DNA of 58,373 nucleotides from Saprospiraceae bacterium (GTDB lineage: Bacteria > Bacteroidota > Bacteroidia > Chitinophagales > Saprospiraceae), in assembly GCA_022841745.1 (NCBI GenBank), contig JALHQW010000052.1, positions 1 through 58,373 of the forward strand, given 5' to 3'. Numbering within the stretch: position 1 is the stretch's first letter; the number at the start of each line of letters is the position of its first letter. Position numbers and translations under genes: made by a program. The notes under the pieces were generated by a model. The model made no database searches, was not told the DNA's origin, and saw nothing but the letters and a program-made list of their open reading frames with translations. This document shows positions 7,290-16,810 of this stretch, in pieces.

Positions 7290-8069
7290 TTAGTAGGATG
7301 CCTTTGAAAACAAGGCCCGAAGGATAATTTTGCAGTGCGCCAGGAGGTTCGGCAAAGTGCCGTAGTGCTTTTTGAGTACTTGATACCTATCTTTTAGCGA
7401 TTGCCTGTGGCGCTGCTTGGAAACGCCGCCCGTGAGGTAGCTTACCAGTGTCATTCCAGTGTTAACGGTCTTCCTGCTTTTTTTCAAGACATCAATGACC
7501 CAGTCAATGTCGGCGGCGAGGTTGCCCTCCATGTATTGCGGTGCGATTGCCCTTCGGGCAATGAAGGCTTGATGACAAACGACCATGCCGTGCCTTAGGC
7601 TTTCCCAGGTCAGGGTTTGCGGTAGTTTTTGTGTGGTCAAAGTTGAACGGGTGCCAAGCGGGTGGCGGGTAAAGGTGACCAACATCGTCTCGCCAAAAAG
7701 CACGTCGGTCTCTTGGGTATAGTGCTGCATCATTTTTTCGATGGTATCGGAGGCCATGAGTTGGTCGCCTGCATTGAGGAACCAAACAAAATCGCCAGTG
7801 GCCATTCGTAGGCCTTTGTTCATCGCATCGTACAGGCCCTTGTCCCGCTCGCTTACATAGCGGAAAATCTTGACGTTCAGCAGTTTGTCGTTTTGAAGTT
7901 CGGCTAATTTGATAGCAGTAAGCGTATGGTCGGTCGAGCCTCCGTCCACGATGATGTACTCGATATGTGGGTAGGTTTGCGCCAGCACGCTGCGAGCCGT
8001 GCCCGTGAGGTAGTAGGCCCCGTTATAGACAACCGTAATGATACTGATGAGTCGCGGACGTGCTAACAT
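7290..8069 (-). CDS. Family 2 glycosyltransferase
   Basis: 259 residues. The N-terminus shows the GT2 (GT-A fold) pattern: LISIITVVYNGAYYL, SVLAQTYPHIEYIIVDGGST, SERDKGLYDAMNKGLRMATG, and FLNAGD in the place of the metal-binding DxD. It is WcaA-like, with no membrane segment, so it is probably cytosolic or peripheral and adds a sugar from a nucleotide-sugar donor to a surface glycan. No other polysaccharide genes are adjacent. The end of the gene almost touches the 271-bp palindrome. Confidence 0.85.
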   Translation of the reverse strand: MLARPRLISIITVVYNGAYYLTGTARSVLAQTYPHIEYIIVDGGSTDHTLTAIKLAELQNDKLLNVKIFRYVSERDKGLYDAMNKGLRMATGDFVWFLNAGDQLMASDTIEKMMQHYTQETDVLFGETMLVTFTRHPLGTRSTLTTQKLPQTLTWESLRHGMVVCHQAFIARRAIAPQYMEGNLAADIDWVIDVLKKSRKTVNTGMTLVSYLTGGVSKQRHRQSLKDRYQVLKKHYGTLPNLLAHCKIILRALFSKASY

Positions 8070-8088
8070 GGCGGCGAAGATAATGCGA

Positions 8089-8126
8089 TTGGGGAATTCG
8101 GATTACGGATTTCGGATTACGGATTG
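8089..8126. repeat. Short-period tandem repeat
   Basis: A degenerate array of GGATTACGGATTTC-type units (about 7 nt) between the glycosyltransferase start and the AraC stop, similar in style to other short-period tracts at gene borders in this window. Confidence 0.6.
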
Positions 8127-8130
8127 CGCC

Positions 8131-9000
8131 CTACCCCGCTACCAATTTTGATGGTTGCTTGCGGTAAACCAAAGGACTGACACCCAACGAGGATTTAAAG
8201 GATTTGTTGAAATAGGAGATATTGTTGAACCCACTCTCATAGCAGATTTCGGCCACTGGCCTATCTGTCGAAACAAGCAGGTTGGCAGCATGGTTGACCC
8301 GGAATTTTGTCAATGCTTCGACCAAGGTTTGCCGGGCTATTTTTTTGAAAAAACGGCAAAAAGAAGTTGGGGAAAGGTTGGCCACAGCGGCAATGGTTTC
8401 AAGGCTGACCTCCGACTGGAAGTGCTCTGCAAGGTAAGCATAGACCACACGGAACCGTTCGGTATCTTGGGTTGTGGGCGGAAACTCCATGAAATGGAAG
8501 TCAATCGCCTCCCATTCGTCGGACTCTGCGATGAGCATCAATATTTCAAGCAGCAACACCAAACGCCGTGCTGGAGGTGGCACTGGGTTTAAGTTCATTT
8601 TTTTTGAAACAAGGTTCCTTGTTTCACCCATGATTCTGATGCCGTACTTGGCTTTTTCCAAAAGGAGGTTGATTGCGGCCATTTCTGGTGTTTCCCAAAA
8701 ACCTTCTCCCAGGAATGTCTTTTTGAATTGAATGACCACTTGTTCCGCCGCAAAAGGGTCGTTGGGCAAAGCCTGGCTCGTCCATGTATGAGGCAGGTTA
8801 GCGCCGAGCAGCACCATGTCACCTGCTTCAAAATCCGAAACAAGGCGACCTACCATGCGCTTTCCTTGTCCTTTTAAAATATGAGTCAATTCTATCTCCG
8901 GGTGGAAATGGAAAGGCGCATCGAACCTCGCCTGTGCGAACCGCCGCCACAGGAAGGAAGCGTTGCTTTCATCCGGGATTTGTTCAAGTGTAGGTTTCAT
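8131..9000 (-). CDS. AraC-family transcriptional regulator
   Basis: 289 residues. The N-terminal half is a cupin-like sensory domain (FHFHPEIELTHILKGQGKRM, DMVLLGANLPHTW). The C-terminal about 100 residues carry two HTH motifs: SLETIAAVANLSPTSFCRFF, and VAEICYESGFNNISYFNKSF followed by LGVSPLVYRKQ. Proteins of this layout bind a small ligand and activate nearby genes. It is divergent from the SusC operon across a 439-bp gap, so control of that operon is plausible but unproven. Confidence 0.9.
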   Translation of the reverse strand: MKPTLEQIPDESNASFLWRRFAQARFDAPFHFHPEIELTHILKGQGKRMVGRLVSDFEAGDMVLLGANLPHTWTSQALPNDPFAAEQVVIQFKKTFLGEGFWETPEMAAINLLLEKAKYGIRIMGETRNLVSKKMNLNPVPPPARRLVLLLEILMLIAESDEWEAIDFHFMEFPPTTQDTERFRVVYAYLAEHFQSEVSLETIAAVANLSPTSFCRFFKKIARQTLVEALTKFRVNHAANLLVSTDRPVAEICYESGFNNISYFNKSFKSSLGVSPLVYRKQPSKLVAG

Positions 9001-9439
9001 ACTTAATCAAAATTGTCCTGAAAAAGTCATTTTTTGTGATTTATTGACAATATTACACTATTTTTTGCAAAAAAAAAGGAAGTTGAATTTTCTGATTCTC
9101 CATGTCTTTGTATTGTATTTCAGACCCTCTTCGTAAAATCAGGACATTGACAAAAATCTTGAATCTTCAAGCTGCTATTCTGGCAGCCAATATTGTGGCA
9201 ATAACGTTAAATGGATGTTCTTAACCAACCGTTATCAGCATGAAAAATAGCCCGACAATGGTAATATGCATTTTCTCAAATGATTTTAGTCAAGCGGGAA
9301 TCAGTCGCATGCCCAAACATTTGCATTGGCGTTTTTCAACATGAAGATTGACAAATGCTATGGGGCGTTTTTTTCCGGTTCAAAACAGATTTTCGTCCAA
9401 ACAACTCGTATTTTTTCATTTCCTAACTAATAAGATTGT
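9001..9439. promoter_or_regulatory. Regulatory gap between araC-type gene and susC operon
   Basis: 439 bases without a gene. The sequence is AT-rich, with runs of A and T at 9055-9080. A motif, CATTTGCATTGGCGTTTTTC (9318-9337), is partly repeated at 9352-9375 (CAAATGCTATGGGGCGTTTT), about 70 bases before the susC ATG; these could be tandem activator sites. No clear TANNTTTG box was found for susC. Confidence 0.4.
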
Positions 9440-12358
9440 ATGAAACGATTCCTTCAACTCACTTTGCTCCTTCTGGCGGTGGTGGCGTTGCCTGGTTTTG
9501 CTTTTGGTCAGCGGACCATCAGCGGCATGGTAACAGACGCCAATACCGGCGAGGGATTGATTGGTGCCAGCATCCTCGTGGTTGGTACCTCTACGGGTAC
9601 CGTGACGGATATTGATGGCTCTTACAGCCTCAGTGTTCCAGCAGGTGCCACACAGCTCCAGTTCAGTTATACTGGTTATGAAACCTTTGTTGCTACGCTT
9701 GGCACTGCCAACGTGCTAGACGTGAAAATGGCGGCTGGTTCACTGCTACAAGAAGTAGTGGTCATCGGCTATGGGGAAATCAAGAAGGAAGACGCCACAG
9801 GTGCAGTAGCGCAAGTGGGTTCCGAAGTCTTCAACCGAGGTGCCATCACAGCGCCTCAGGAGTTGCTGGCCGGTAAAGTGGCAGGCGTTCAAATCACGCC
9901 AAGCTCCGACCCTGGTGGCGGTGCCCAAATCCGCATCCGGGGTGGTTCTTCCTTGAGCGCTTCCAACGACCCATTGATCGTCATTGACGGTATTCCGCTC
10001 GACAACCGTGGCATTTCAGGTGCAAGGAACATCTTTGACTTCGTGAACCCGAACGACATCGAAACCTTCACCGTGTTGAAAGATGCTTCTGCAACAGCCA
10101 TCTATGGTAGCCGTGCGAGCAACGGGGTCATTCTTATCACAACAAAAAAGGGTAAACTCGGCCAAAAACTGAAAGTGGAGTACAACGGTAACGTGAACTT
10201 CGCCAACGCCCTCCGCACACCGGATGTATTGGATGCCAACGAGTACCGTGCGCTGGTACAGGAGCGTTTTCCCGATGGGCACCCGGCCCTTACCTTGCTG
10301 GGCACCGAGAACACGGATTGGACGGATGTCATCTATGAAACAGGTGTTGGGCATGACCACAACCTCAACTTCAGCGGTGGTATCGGTGCAGTGCCTTATC
10401 GTGCATCGGTCGGCTACACCAATAAAAAAGGTATCCTCCTGACCGATGAGTACGACCGCTTCACTGGTTCTGTCAACCTTAATCCTAAGTTCATTGACAA
10501 CAGGTTGCAGGTGAATTTTGGCTTGAAAGGTATGACCACGAACAACACGTTTGCCAATAGGGGTGCAATAGGAGCCGCCTCCTTTTTTGACCCAACACAG
10601 CCTGTGAACAACGGAAGTCCTTACGGCGGCTATTTCACTTGGGTACAGGCTAACGGTGAACCAAACACCTTGTCTCCCGCAAATCCGCTTGCACAACTTA
10701 AGTTGCGCAGCGACGAATCCACAGTGAATCGTTTTGTCATTAGTTCTTCTTTTGATTACCGCTTTGGTTTCTTGCCTGAGTTGCGGGCGAATCTGAACCT
10801 AGCTTATGACAAATCCCACGGTGAAGGGGAAATCAATGTGCCGGAGACTGCCTCCTTCGCCTTCTTCGACAAAGGCATTAAGAATACCTACAGCCAAGAC
10901 AAGGAGAACAGCCTCTTGGAGTTCTACCTGAATTATGTCAAGGATTTGGGCAACTCCAAGTTGGACGTCATGGGCGGCTATTCTTGGCAGCGCAACTATT
11001 TCGAGGATGAATTCGTGAACTCCAACATACCGGGCACGGAGGTTGCCGAAGGCGATAACTCTGGTGAGCTTTTTCTGCTTTCCTTGTTTGGCCGTGTAAA
11101 CCTGACGCTTTTTGACCGATTGTTGTTGACAGGTACTTTGCGTCGTGACGGCTCGTCAAGGTTCAGCGAAGATTCCCGTTGGGGTGTTTTCCCTGCCGCC
11201 GCTGCCGCTTATAAGTTTGTGGATAGCAATGGCAAGGGCAGTGTTTCTACCTTGAAGCTGCGTTTAGGTTGGGGTATCACTGGCCAACAGGAAATAGGTG
11301 ACTACTACGTTCACCTCCCTCGGTACCTAGCCAGCTTCGAGAATGCAGGTTACCAGTTTGGCAATACCTTTGTCCAAACGCTACGCCCTGGTGGCTATGA
11401 CAGCAAAATCAAGTGGGAAGAAACGACCACCTATAACGCAGGTATTGATTTCGGTTTCATGGATGAACGCATCTATGGTTCTGTCGAAGTCTATAAACGT
11501 GAAACCAAGGATTTGCTTAATTTCATCCCAGTACCCGCAGGCTCCAACCTTACCAACTTCATCAACACCAACGTGGGTGACTTGGAGAACCAAGGCGTTG
11601 AGTTTGCCTTGAACCTGAACCCTATCCGCTCTGAAAAGCTGAATTGGGATTTTGGCTTTAACGTGACGGCCAACAAGAACGAAATCACCAAACTGACGGC
11701 CTCTAATGACCCTGATTACAATGGTGTATTGACTGGAGGTATCTCAGGAGGCGTTGGAAACACTGCTCAAATACACAGCGTTGACTTCCCTGCCAATTCG
11801 TTCTTTGTCTATGAGCAGGTTTATGATGAAACGGGCGCACCTGTGGAAGGTCTCTATGTTGACCGCAATAACGATGGTATCGTGAATGCCGACGACCTCT
11901 ACCGTTATGAAAAGGCAGCCCCGGATTATTTCTTTGGCTTGACCTCCAATTTGACGATGGGCAAGGTTGATTTTTCTTTTGCTGGTCGTGCAAACATTGG
12001 CAACTTTGTTTACAACAACCTACAGTCCACCCAGAGCTTTGCCAACCTTTACCACCCAACGGGCTACCTTGGCAATGTGAATGGCATCGCACCATACCTC
12101 GATTTCAACAACCCACAGTACCTGAGCGATTATTTCGTGCAGGATGCATCCTTCTTCCGACTCGACCACATCACCTTGGGCTATGACCTGACTGATTTGG
12201 TTCCGAAAATGGACTTCCTAAAAATCTACGCTACTGTACAGAACCCAATCTTGGTCACCAACTACAAAGGCGTTGACCCTGAAATTGACAATGGCATTGA
12301 CAACAACTTCTACCCACGTTCACGGACTATATTGTTCGGTATCAATGCAAGATTCTAA
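9440..12358 (+). CDS. SusC-type TonB-dependent outer-membrane receptor
   Basis: 972 residues, a normal size. Signal peptide MKRFLQLTLLLLAVVALPG, then a CarboxypepD-regulatory-like domain (about 25-110: ISGMVTDANTGEGLIGASIL). A TonB box region (EVVVIGYGEIKKEDATGAV), a plug domain (IRIRGGSSLSASNDPLIVID, ATAIYGSRASNGVILITTKK) and a beta-barrel ending in an aromatic-terminated strand (FGINARF) follow. SusC proteins import oligosaccharides or other polymers with their SusD lid, driven by TonB. It is followed after 20 bases by susD in one operon. The substrate is not evident; the SusE-type domains downstream suggest an alpha-glucan-like glycan, but this is weak. Confidence 0.95.
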   Translation: MKRFLQLTLLLLAVVALPGFAFGQRTISGMVTDANTGEGLIGASILVVGTSTGTVTDIDGSYSLSVPAGATQLQFSYTGYETFVATLGTANVLDVKMAAGSLLQEVVVIGYGEIKKEDATGAVAQVGSEVFNRGAITAPQELLAGKVAGVQITPSSDPGGGAQIRIRGGSSLSASNDPLIVIDGIPLDNRGISGARNIFDFVNPNDIETFTVLKDASATAIYGSRASNGVILITTKKGKLGQKLKVEYNGNVNFANALRTPDVLDANEYRALVQERFPDGHPALTLLGTENTDWTDVIYETGVGHDHNLNFSGGIGAVPYRASVGYTNKKGILLTDEYDRFTGSVNLNPKFIDNRLQVNFGLKGMTTNNTFANRGAIGAASFFDPTQPVNNGSPYGGYFTWVQANGEPNTLSPANPLAQLKLRSDESTVNRFVISSSFDYRFGFLPELRANLNLAYDKSHGEGEINVPETASFAFFDKGIKNTYSQDKENSLLEFYLNYVKDLGNSKLDVMGGYSWQRNYFEDEFVNSNIPGTEVAEGDNSGELFLLSLFGRVNLTLFDRLLLTGTLRRDGSSRFSEDSRWGVFPAAAAAYKFVDSNGKGSVSTLKLRLGWGITGQQEIGDYYVHLPRYLASFENAGYQFGNTFVQTLRPGGYDSKIKWEETTTYNAGIDFGFMDERIYGSVEVYKRETKDLLNFIPVPAGSNLTNFINTNVGDLENQGVEFALNLNPIRSEKLNWDFGFNVTANKNEITKLTASNDPDYNGVLTGGISGGVGNTAQIHSVDFPANSFFVYEQVYDETGAPVEGLYVDRNNDGIVNADDLYRYEKAAPDYFFGLTSNLTMGKVDFSFAGRANIGNFVYNNLQSTQSFANLYHPTGYLGNVNGIAPYLDFNNPQYLSDYFVQDASFFRLDHITLGYDLTDLVPKMDFLKIYATVQNPILVTNYKGVDPEIDNGIDNNFYPRSRTILFGINARF

Positions 12359-12378
12359 CCATTAAAACTTGATTCATA

Positions 12379-14589
12379 ATGAAGCTTAACTCATTTTTAA
12401 AAATAGCCTTCATGACGAGCTTCCTCGTGGTTTTCTCGTCATGCTTCAAGGACCTCGACACCGTGCCGACCGACAAGGACGAACTTACCTCGGCAGCCGT
12501 GTACGACAATCCTGAGAACTACAAAAAGGTGCTGGCAAGGCTTTATGCGGGCCTTGCCGTCACTGGCCAACAAGGCCCTGCGGGCCAAGCAGATATTGCG
12601 GGCATTGACGAAGGTTTCGGCCAATACCTGCGTATGTACTGGTGCCTGCAAGAGCTTCCTACCGATGAGGCCGTTATCGGCTGGAACGACGCCACCATCA
12701 AGGATTTCCACGAACAAGACTGGAATGCCGACGATGGCTTTATTTATGCCACTTACAGCCGTATTTTTTATCAGGTGAGCATCTGCAACGAGTTCCTTCG
12801 TGAAACGACGGATGAAAAACTATCTGACAGGGGCGTTGACGATGCGCTTAGGGCACAAATCCAAGGCTACCGCGCTGAGGCCCGCTTCCTAAGGGCTTTG
12901 AGCTACTACCATGCACTTGACCTTTTCCGCAACGTTCCATTTGTGACAGAAGAAGATCCTGTGGGCGCTTTCTTCCCCGAGCAAATCAGCGGCGACAACC
13001 TCTACACTTGGTTGGAGACTGAACTAAAGGCGATTGAGAGCGAGTTGCCTGGGCCCCGGCAGAACGAGTATGGTCGTGCCGACCAAGCAGCTGCCTGGAT
13101 GGTACTTGCAAAACTCTACCTGAATGCCGAGGTCTATGCTGGCAAGCAAGCCTGGTCAGAAGCAGCGGAATACTCAAAGAAAGTAATGGATGCCGGCTAC
13201 GAATTGGAAGCCAACTACTTCCACAACTTCATGGCTGACAACAATGAATCTAGTGAAATCATTTTCCCTATCAATTTTGACGGCACTTTTACTCGCACTT
13301 ATGGTGGCATGACCTTCCTTGTCCATGCACCAGTGGGTGGTAGCATGATCGCTTCTGATTTTGGCATTGATGGTGGTTGGGGCGGCCTGCGCACGACCAG
13401 TGCAGCCGTCGCAAAATACCCAACCCCAGGCAGCGGCGGCAGTATTGTCGTACCTAAAAACGATGGGAACCAAACTTATGCGCTGCTGAACGTACCCGGT
13501 GGCTACCAAAGCTGGGATCCCGCCAACAACGCTACAGCACTTGCATCCGTGGCTGGTGATGAGACTTATGAAGGTTATTTCTGGTTTGAGGCAGGCACCG
13601 AGTTCAAGTTCGCCAAGGGTGGCTGGGACAACAACTGGGGCGATGACGGTGCCGATGGTACCTTGGAGCCAGGTGGTGCCAATCTGCTCGCAACAGAGGC
13701 TGGGTTCTACCGCTTTACGGTTGATTTGAACGCTTTGACCTACACCATGACCAAAACCTCTTGGGGACTAATCGGTTCGGCTACGCCAAATGGCTGGGAC
13801 AGCGATATGGACATGACCTACGACGCCAACGAAAATGCTTGGACTATCACAGCTGATTTAGTCGCAGGTGAGGCCAAATTCCGTGCAAACGACGATTGGG
13901 GCATCAACCTTGGTGACGATAGTGCCGACGGTCTATTAGATTATGGTGGTGCAAATATTTCCATTGCAGCCAACGGCACTTACCTCATTAAATTATACTT
14001 GGACCGGCCTGACCACTCCTACTATATCGAGAAGTTTGCCTCCGAATCGGACACCCGCTATCCGTTCTATACAAATGGCCAGAACCTCGAAATAGCTGAT
14101 ATTTCACAGTTCACCGAAGGCTATGCGGTAGCAAAGTACCGGAACGTTACTTCTGGTGGTCAAGTTGGCAGCGACCTCACTTTCGTTGACACCGACTTTC
14201 CGATGTTCCGCCTGCCCGATGCACATTTGATGTACGCAGAGGCCGTTATCCGTAGGGACGGAGCCGCCGACCAATCTGCAGTTGATGCAGTAAACGCCGT
14301 TCGCCAACGTGCCTACAATGGCAGCGCAGTCGGCAATATCACCGCCAGCGACCTTACGCTCGATTTCATCTTGGATGAAAGGCTACGTGAGCTAATTTGG
14401 GAAGGCCATCGCCGCACCGACCTTGTGCGCTACGGTCAGTTCACCGATGGCAGCTATGTATGGCCTTGGAAAGGTGGGGTGCCAGCAGGTACTGCCGTGG
14501 CAGGTTGCCGTGATGTATATCCTATCCCTTCACAAGACCGGAGCGCCAACCCGAACCTTGAGCAGAATTTCCCTGGCGAGTGTTATTAA
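12379..14589 (+). CDS. SusD/RagB family lipoprotein with inserted SusE-type domains
   Basis: 736 residues, about 200 longer than typical SusD. Lipoprotein signal ending at Cys22 (LVVFSSC). The N-terminal SusD helical part contains RAEARFLRALSYYHALDLFR. The C-terminal SusD part contains FPMFRLPDAHLMYAEAVIRR, FILDERLRELIWEGHRRTDL and a DVYPIPSQD ending. Between GLRTTSAAVAKYP (about 340-348) and TRYPFYTNGQNLEIADIS (about 556) lies an extra segment of two beta domains (GGYQSWDPANN, WGDDGADGTLEPGG, WGLIGSATPNGWDSD) closely matching the C-terminal half of the SusE protein next door. SusD caps SusC and binds glycan at the cell surface; the insert would add glycan-binding surface. Confidence 0.9.
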   Translation: MKLNSFLKIAFMTSFLVVFSSCFKDLDTVPTDKDELTSAAVYDNPENYKKVLARLYAGLAVTGQQGPAGQADIAGIDEGFGQYLRMYWCLQELPTDEAVIGWNDATIKDFHEQDWNADDGFIYATYSRIFYQVSICNEFLRETTDEKLSDRGVDDALRAQIQGYRAEARFLRALSYYHALDLFRNVPFVTEEDPVGAFFPEQISGDNLYTWLETELKAIESELPGPRQNEYGRADQAAAWMVLAKLYLNAEVYAGKQAWSEAAEYSKKVMDAGYELEANYFHNFMADNNESSEIIFPINFDGTFTRTYGGMTFLVHAPVGGSMIASDFGIDGGWGGLRTTSAAVAKYPTPGSGGSIVVPKNDGNQTYALLNVPGGYQSWDPANNATALASVAGDETYEGYFWFEAGTEFKFAKGGWDNNWGDDGADGTLEPGGANLLATEAGFYRFTVDLNALTYTMTKTSWGLIGSATPNGWDSDMDMTYDANENAWTITADLVAGEAKFRANDDWGINLGDDSADGLLDYGGANISIAANGTYLIKLYLDRPDHSYYIEKFASESDTRYPFYTNGQNLEIADISQFTEGYAVAKYRNVTSGGQVGSDLTFVDTDFPMFRLPDAHLMYAEAVIRRDGAADQSAVDAVNAVRQRAYNGSAVGNITASDLTLDFILDERLRELIWEGHRRTDLVRYGQFTDGSYVWPWKGGVPAGTAVAGCRDVYPIPSQDRSANPNLEQNFPGECY

Positions 14590-14601
14590 ATTTGATTCAC
14601 T

Positions 14602-14640
14602 AAAAACGAGGTGGGGCAAAAAATGCCCTACCCCGTTTTT
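14602..14640 (+). terminator. Hairpin between susD and susE
   Basis: AAAAACGAGGTGGGGC (14602-14617) pairs, with two G:U wobbles, to GCCCTACCCCGTTTTT (14625-14640) and ends in a T-run, 13 bases after the susD stop and 16 bases before the susE ATG. It looks like an intrinsic terminator that could lower susE expression relative to susCD. Confidence 0.65.
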
Positions 14641-14655
14641 CAAAAACATAAATCA

Positions 14656-15693
14656 ATGATTCGCAAATATTTGACCTTGCTGCTGGCTACCGTGCTGCTT
14701 GCACAGTCATGCAGCGATGAAAAACTGGATCCGGTCGTCAAACTTGGCAATGCGCCAACCATCACATCGCCTAGTGGAGGAGCCTCGTTTGAGCTTAAAG
14801 AAGCCGATGCAGCCAATATCGTCTCTGATTTTACCTGGACTGCCGCCGATTTCGGTTTTGATGCGGCTGTGTCCTACACATTGGAAGTGGACAAGGCTGG
14901 AAATAGCTTTCAGGCGCCAGTCGCACTTGGTGTTACAAGCAGCCTATCTATTGAAGACGTGACAGTTGAGAAACTGAACGCTATACTGCTGGCCAAGGAA
15001 TTGCCAGATGGTGTGCCTGCCGACCTTGAACTTCGGGTTACCGCCAAGATCAGTAACGATGTGGAAACGCTGGTTTCGCCAACGTTAGCCTTCCAGGCAA
15101 CGCCTTATGAAACAGTGGTTGTTTATCCGCAATTGCAAGTGCCTGGTGCGCACCAAGGCTGGGATCCTTCCAACAACTCAACCATCATTTTCTCCGTGAA
15201 AAGTGATGAAAAATACGAAGGTTATATCTTCTTCCCAGCAGACAATACAGAATTCAAGTTTACAAAAGGTCCTGCTTGGGACGTGAACTGGGGCGACGAT
15301 GGTGCCGATGGCACACTTGACCCAAATGGTGCCAATATAATTGCGCCATTAGCCGGCATGTATAGGTTGAATGTTGACCTTAACACATTAACCTACACCA
15401 TGGCAATGACGAACTGGGGCCTCATAGGTTCTGCTACCTCCACTGGCTGGGACAGTGACACCGACATGACCTACGATGCTGCCACAGGTCACCTGACTAT
15501 CACTACCGACCTTGCTGCGGGTGAAATAAAATTCAGGGCAAATGACGCATGGGACATCAATTTTGGCGACGATGATGCCAATGGAAAATTGGAATATGGC
15601 GGTGCGAACATCGTTATTGCAGAAGCAGGCAACTATACCATTGACCTAATTCTGAACGTGGCGAAATACACCTATACCGTCACGAAGAACTAA
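14656..15693 (+). CDS. SusE/SusF-type outer-membrane lipoprotein
   Basis: 345 residues from the ATG at 14656 (an upstream ATG at 14611 lies in the hairpin and is rejected). MIRKYLTLLLATVLLAQSC is a lipoprotein signal. An N-terminal SusE domain follows (about 30-165: APTITSPSGGASFELKEADA, FTWTAADFGFDAAVSYTLEV). Two C-terminal beta domains (VPGAHQGWDPSNN, WGDDGADGTLDPNGANI, WGLIGSATSTGWDSDTDM) are of the SusE/SusF starch-binding kind. It should sit on the cell surface and bind the imported glycan. It is the third gene of the operon and ends in a strong terminator. Its two C-terminal domains are duplicated inside SusD. Confidence 0.85.
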   Translation: MIRKYLTLLLATVLLAQSCSDEKLDPVVKLGNAPTITSPSGGASFELKEADAANIVSDFTWTAADFGFDAAVSYTLEVDKAGNSFQAPVALGVTSSLSIEDVTVEKLNAILLAKELPDGVPADLELRVTAKISNDVETLVSPTLAFQATPYETVVVYPQLQVPGAHQGWDPSNNSTIIFSVKSDEKYEGYIFFPADNTEFKFTKGPAWDVNWGDDGADGTLDPNGANIIAPLAGMYRLNVDLNTLTYTMAMTNWGLIGSATSTGWDSDTDMTYDAATGHLTITTDLAAGEIKFRANDAWDINFGDDDANGKLEYGGANIVIAEAGNYTIDLILNVAKYTYTVTKN

Positions 15694-15715
15694 CCTACCG
15701 AGTTTTTCTATAGTT

Positions 15716-15754
15716 AAGCCGGATGAGCAGTTTGTTCATCCGGCTTTTTATTTT
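15716..15754 (+). terminator. Intrinsic terminator of the sus operon
   Basis: AAGCCGGATGA (15716-15726) pairs with TCATCCGGCTT (15736-15746), followed by TTTTTATTTT, 22 bases after the susE stop. Confidence 0.85.
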
Positions 15755-15815
15755 CCGAGACCATGTCAGACATGATGGATATTTGCATTTTTGCCCCCTT
15801 ATTTAATAAAAGCTA

Positions 15816-16214
15816 ATGACAGTACTTGAAACCGCTAAGCAGTACTATAACTGCTTCAACAAAGAAGACACTCAAGGTATGCTCGACCTCTTGGACAATG
15901 ATGTCCGTCACGAGCCTAACCAAGGAGAACCTCGAATCGGCAAAGCACTGTTTACTGATTTTCTAAGCCATATGGAGGCCAGCTATAGTGAACAGCTGAG
16001 CGAGATGAAATTTTACATTGGTGAAAATGGCGTGGGCATTGCCTGCGAGTTCGTGGTGAATGGTCGCTATTTGAAGGCGGAGGAAGGCCTACCAACTGCC
16101 CATGGCCAAACCTACCAATTACCTGCTGCCAGTTTTCTGGAAGTTAAAGCAGGGAAAATCACCCGTGTGGCTACCTTCTATAACCTACCATTGTGGATCA
16201 AGCTTGTTTCCTGA
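15816..16214 (+). CDS. SnoaL-like / NTF2-fold protein
   Basis: 132 residues with no signal peptide, so cytosolic. The N-terminus TVLETAKQYYNCFNKEDTQG MLDLLDNDVRHE and C-terminus AASFLEVKAGKITRVATFYN show the nuclear transport factor 2 / ketosteroid isomerase-related fold. Many such proteins lack known substrates. A TATTTGC box at 15779-15785 may be its promoter. The next gene (GNAT acetyltransferase) starts one base after its stop codon, so the two are co-transcribed. Confidence 0.8.
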   Translation: MTVLETAKQYYNCFNKEDTQGMLDLLDNDVRHEPNQGEPRIGKALFTDFLSHMEASYSEQLSEMKFYIGENGVGIACEFVVNGRYLKAEEGLPTAHGQTYQLPAASFLEVKAGKITRVATFYNLPLWIKLVS

Positions 16215-16215
16215 A

Positions 16216-16809
16216 ATGGCAACTTTGAGTTTCAAAATCTTTCGTGGGCCAGAAATTGCAAGCGTTTTGGCATCACTTGGAAAACTACGGATTGCTGTGT
16301 TCAAGGACTGGCCCTATCTTTATCAGGGCAGTTTGGAATACGAAACGGACTATTTGAGAATCTATGCTCATTCGCCCCGATCCTTTCTTTTTACTGTTTC
16401 TGACGGAAATGAGATGGTTGGTGCTACAACCTGTTTGCCACTTGCAGATGAGACAAACGAAGTGAAGGAACCTTTTTTGAAAGCTGGAATGGACTTGACC
16501 TCCATCTTTTACTTTGGAGAGAGTGTCCTACTGCCACCATACCGTGGCCTTGGCCTTGGTCACCGATTTTTCGAGGAAAGAGAGGCCCATGCCCGCTCAT
16601 TTGGCAGTTTCAAATTCACCTGCTTTTGTGGTGTTGTTCGCCCAAAAGACCACCCATCACGCCCTTTGGACTATCGCCCCTTGGATGAATTTTGGGTAAA
16701 ACGAGGCTATCAGCCCAAGCCAGAACTTCAGAGTCAGTTCGAATGGTTGGATATCGGTGATGCCCTGCCGACACAAAAACCTATGCTTTACTGGATGAAA
16801 ACGCTCTGA
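16216..16809 (+). CDS. GNAT-family N-acetyltransferase
   Basis: 197 residues from the ATG at 16216. An upstream start at 16102 would overlap the previous gene by over 100 bases and is rejected. The GNAT acetyl-CoA-binding motif A is visible as FGESVLLPPYRGLGLGHRFF (R/QxxGxG/A form), followed by EEREAHARSF. These enzymes move an acetyl group from acetyl-CoA to an amine; the acceptor is unknown. The tight spacing (1 base) after the NTF2-fold gene suggests translational coupling and a shared pathway. It is convergent with sua5. Confidence 0.8.
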   Translation: MATLSFKIFRGPEIASVLASLGKLRIAVFKDWPYLYQGSLEYETDYLRIYAHSPRSFLFTVSDGNEMVGATTCLPLADETNEVKEPFLKAGMDLTSIFYFGESVLLPPYRGLGLGHRFFEEREAHARSFGSFKFTCFCGVVRPKDHPSRPLDYRPLDEFWVKRGYQPKPELQSQFEWLDIGDALPTQKPMLYWMKTL

Positions 16810-16810
16810 A

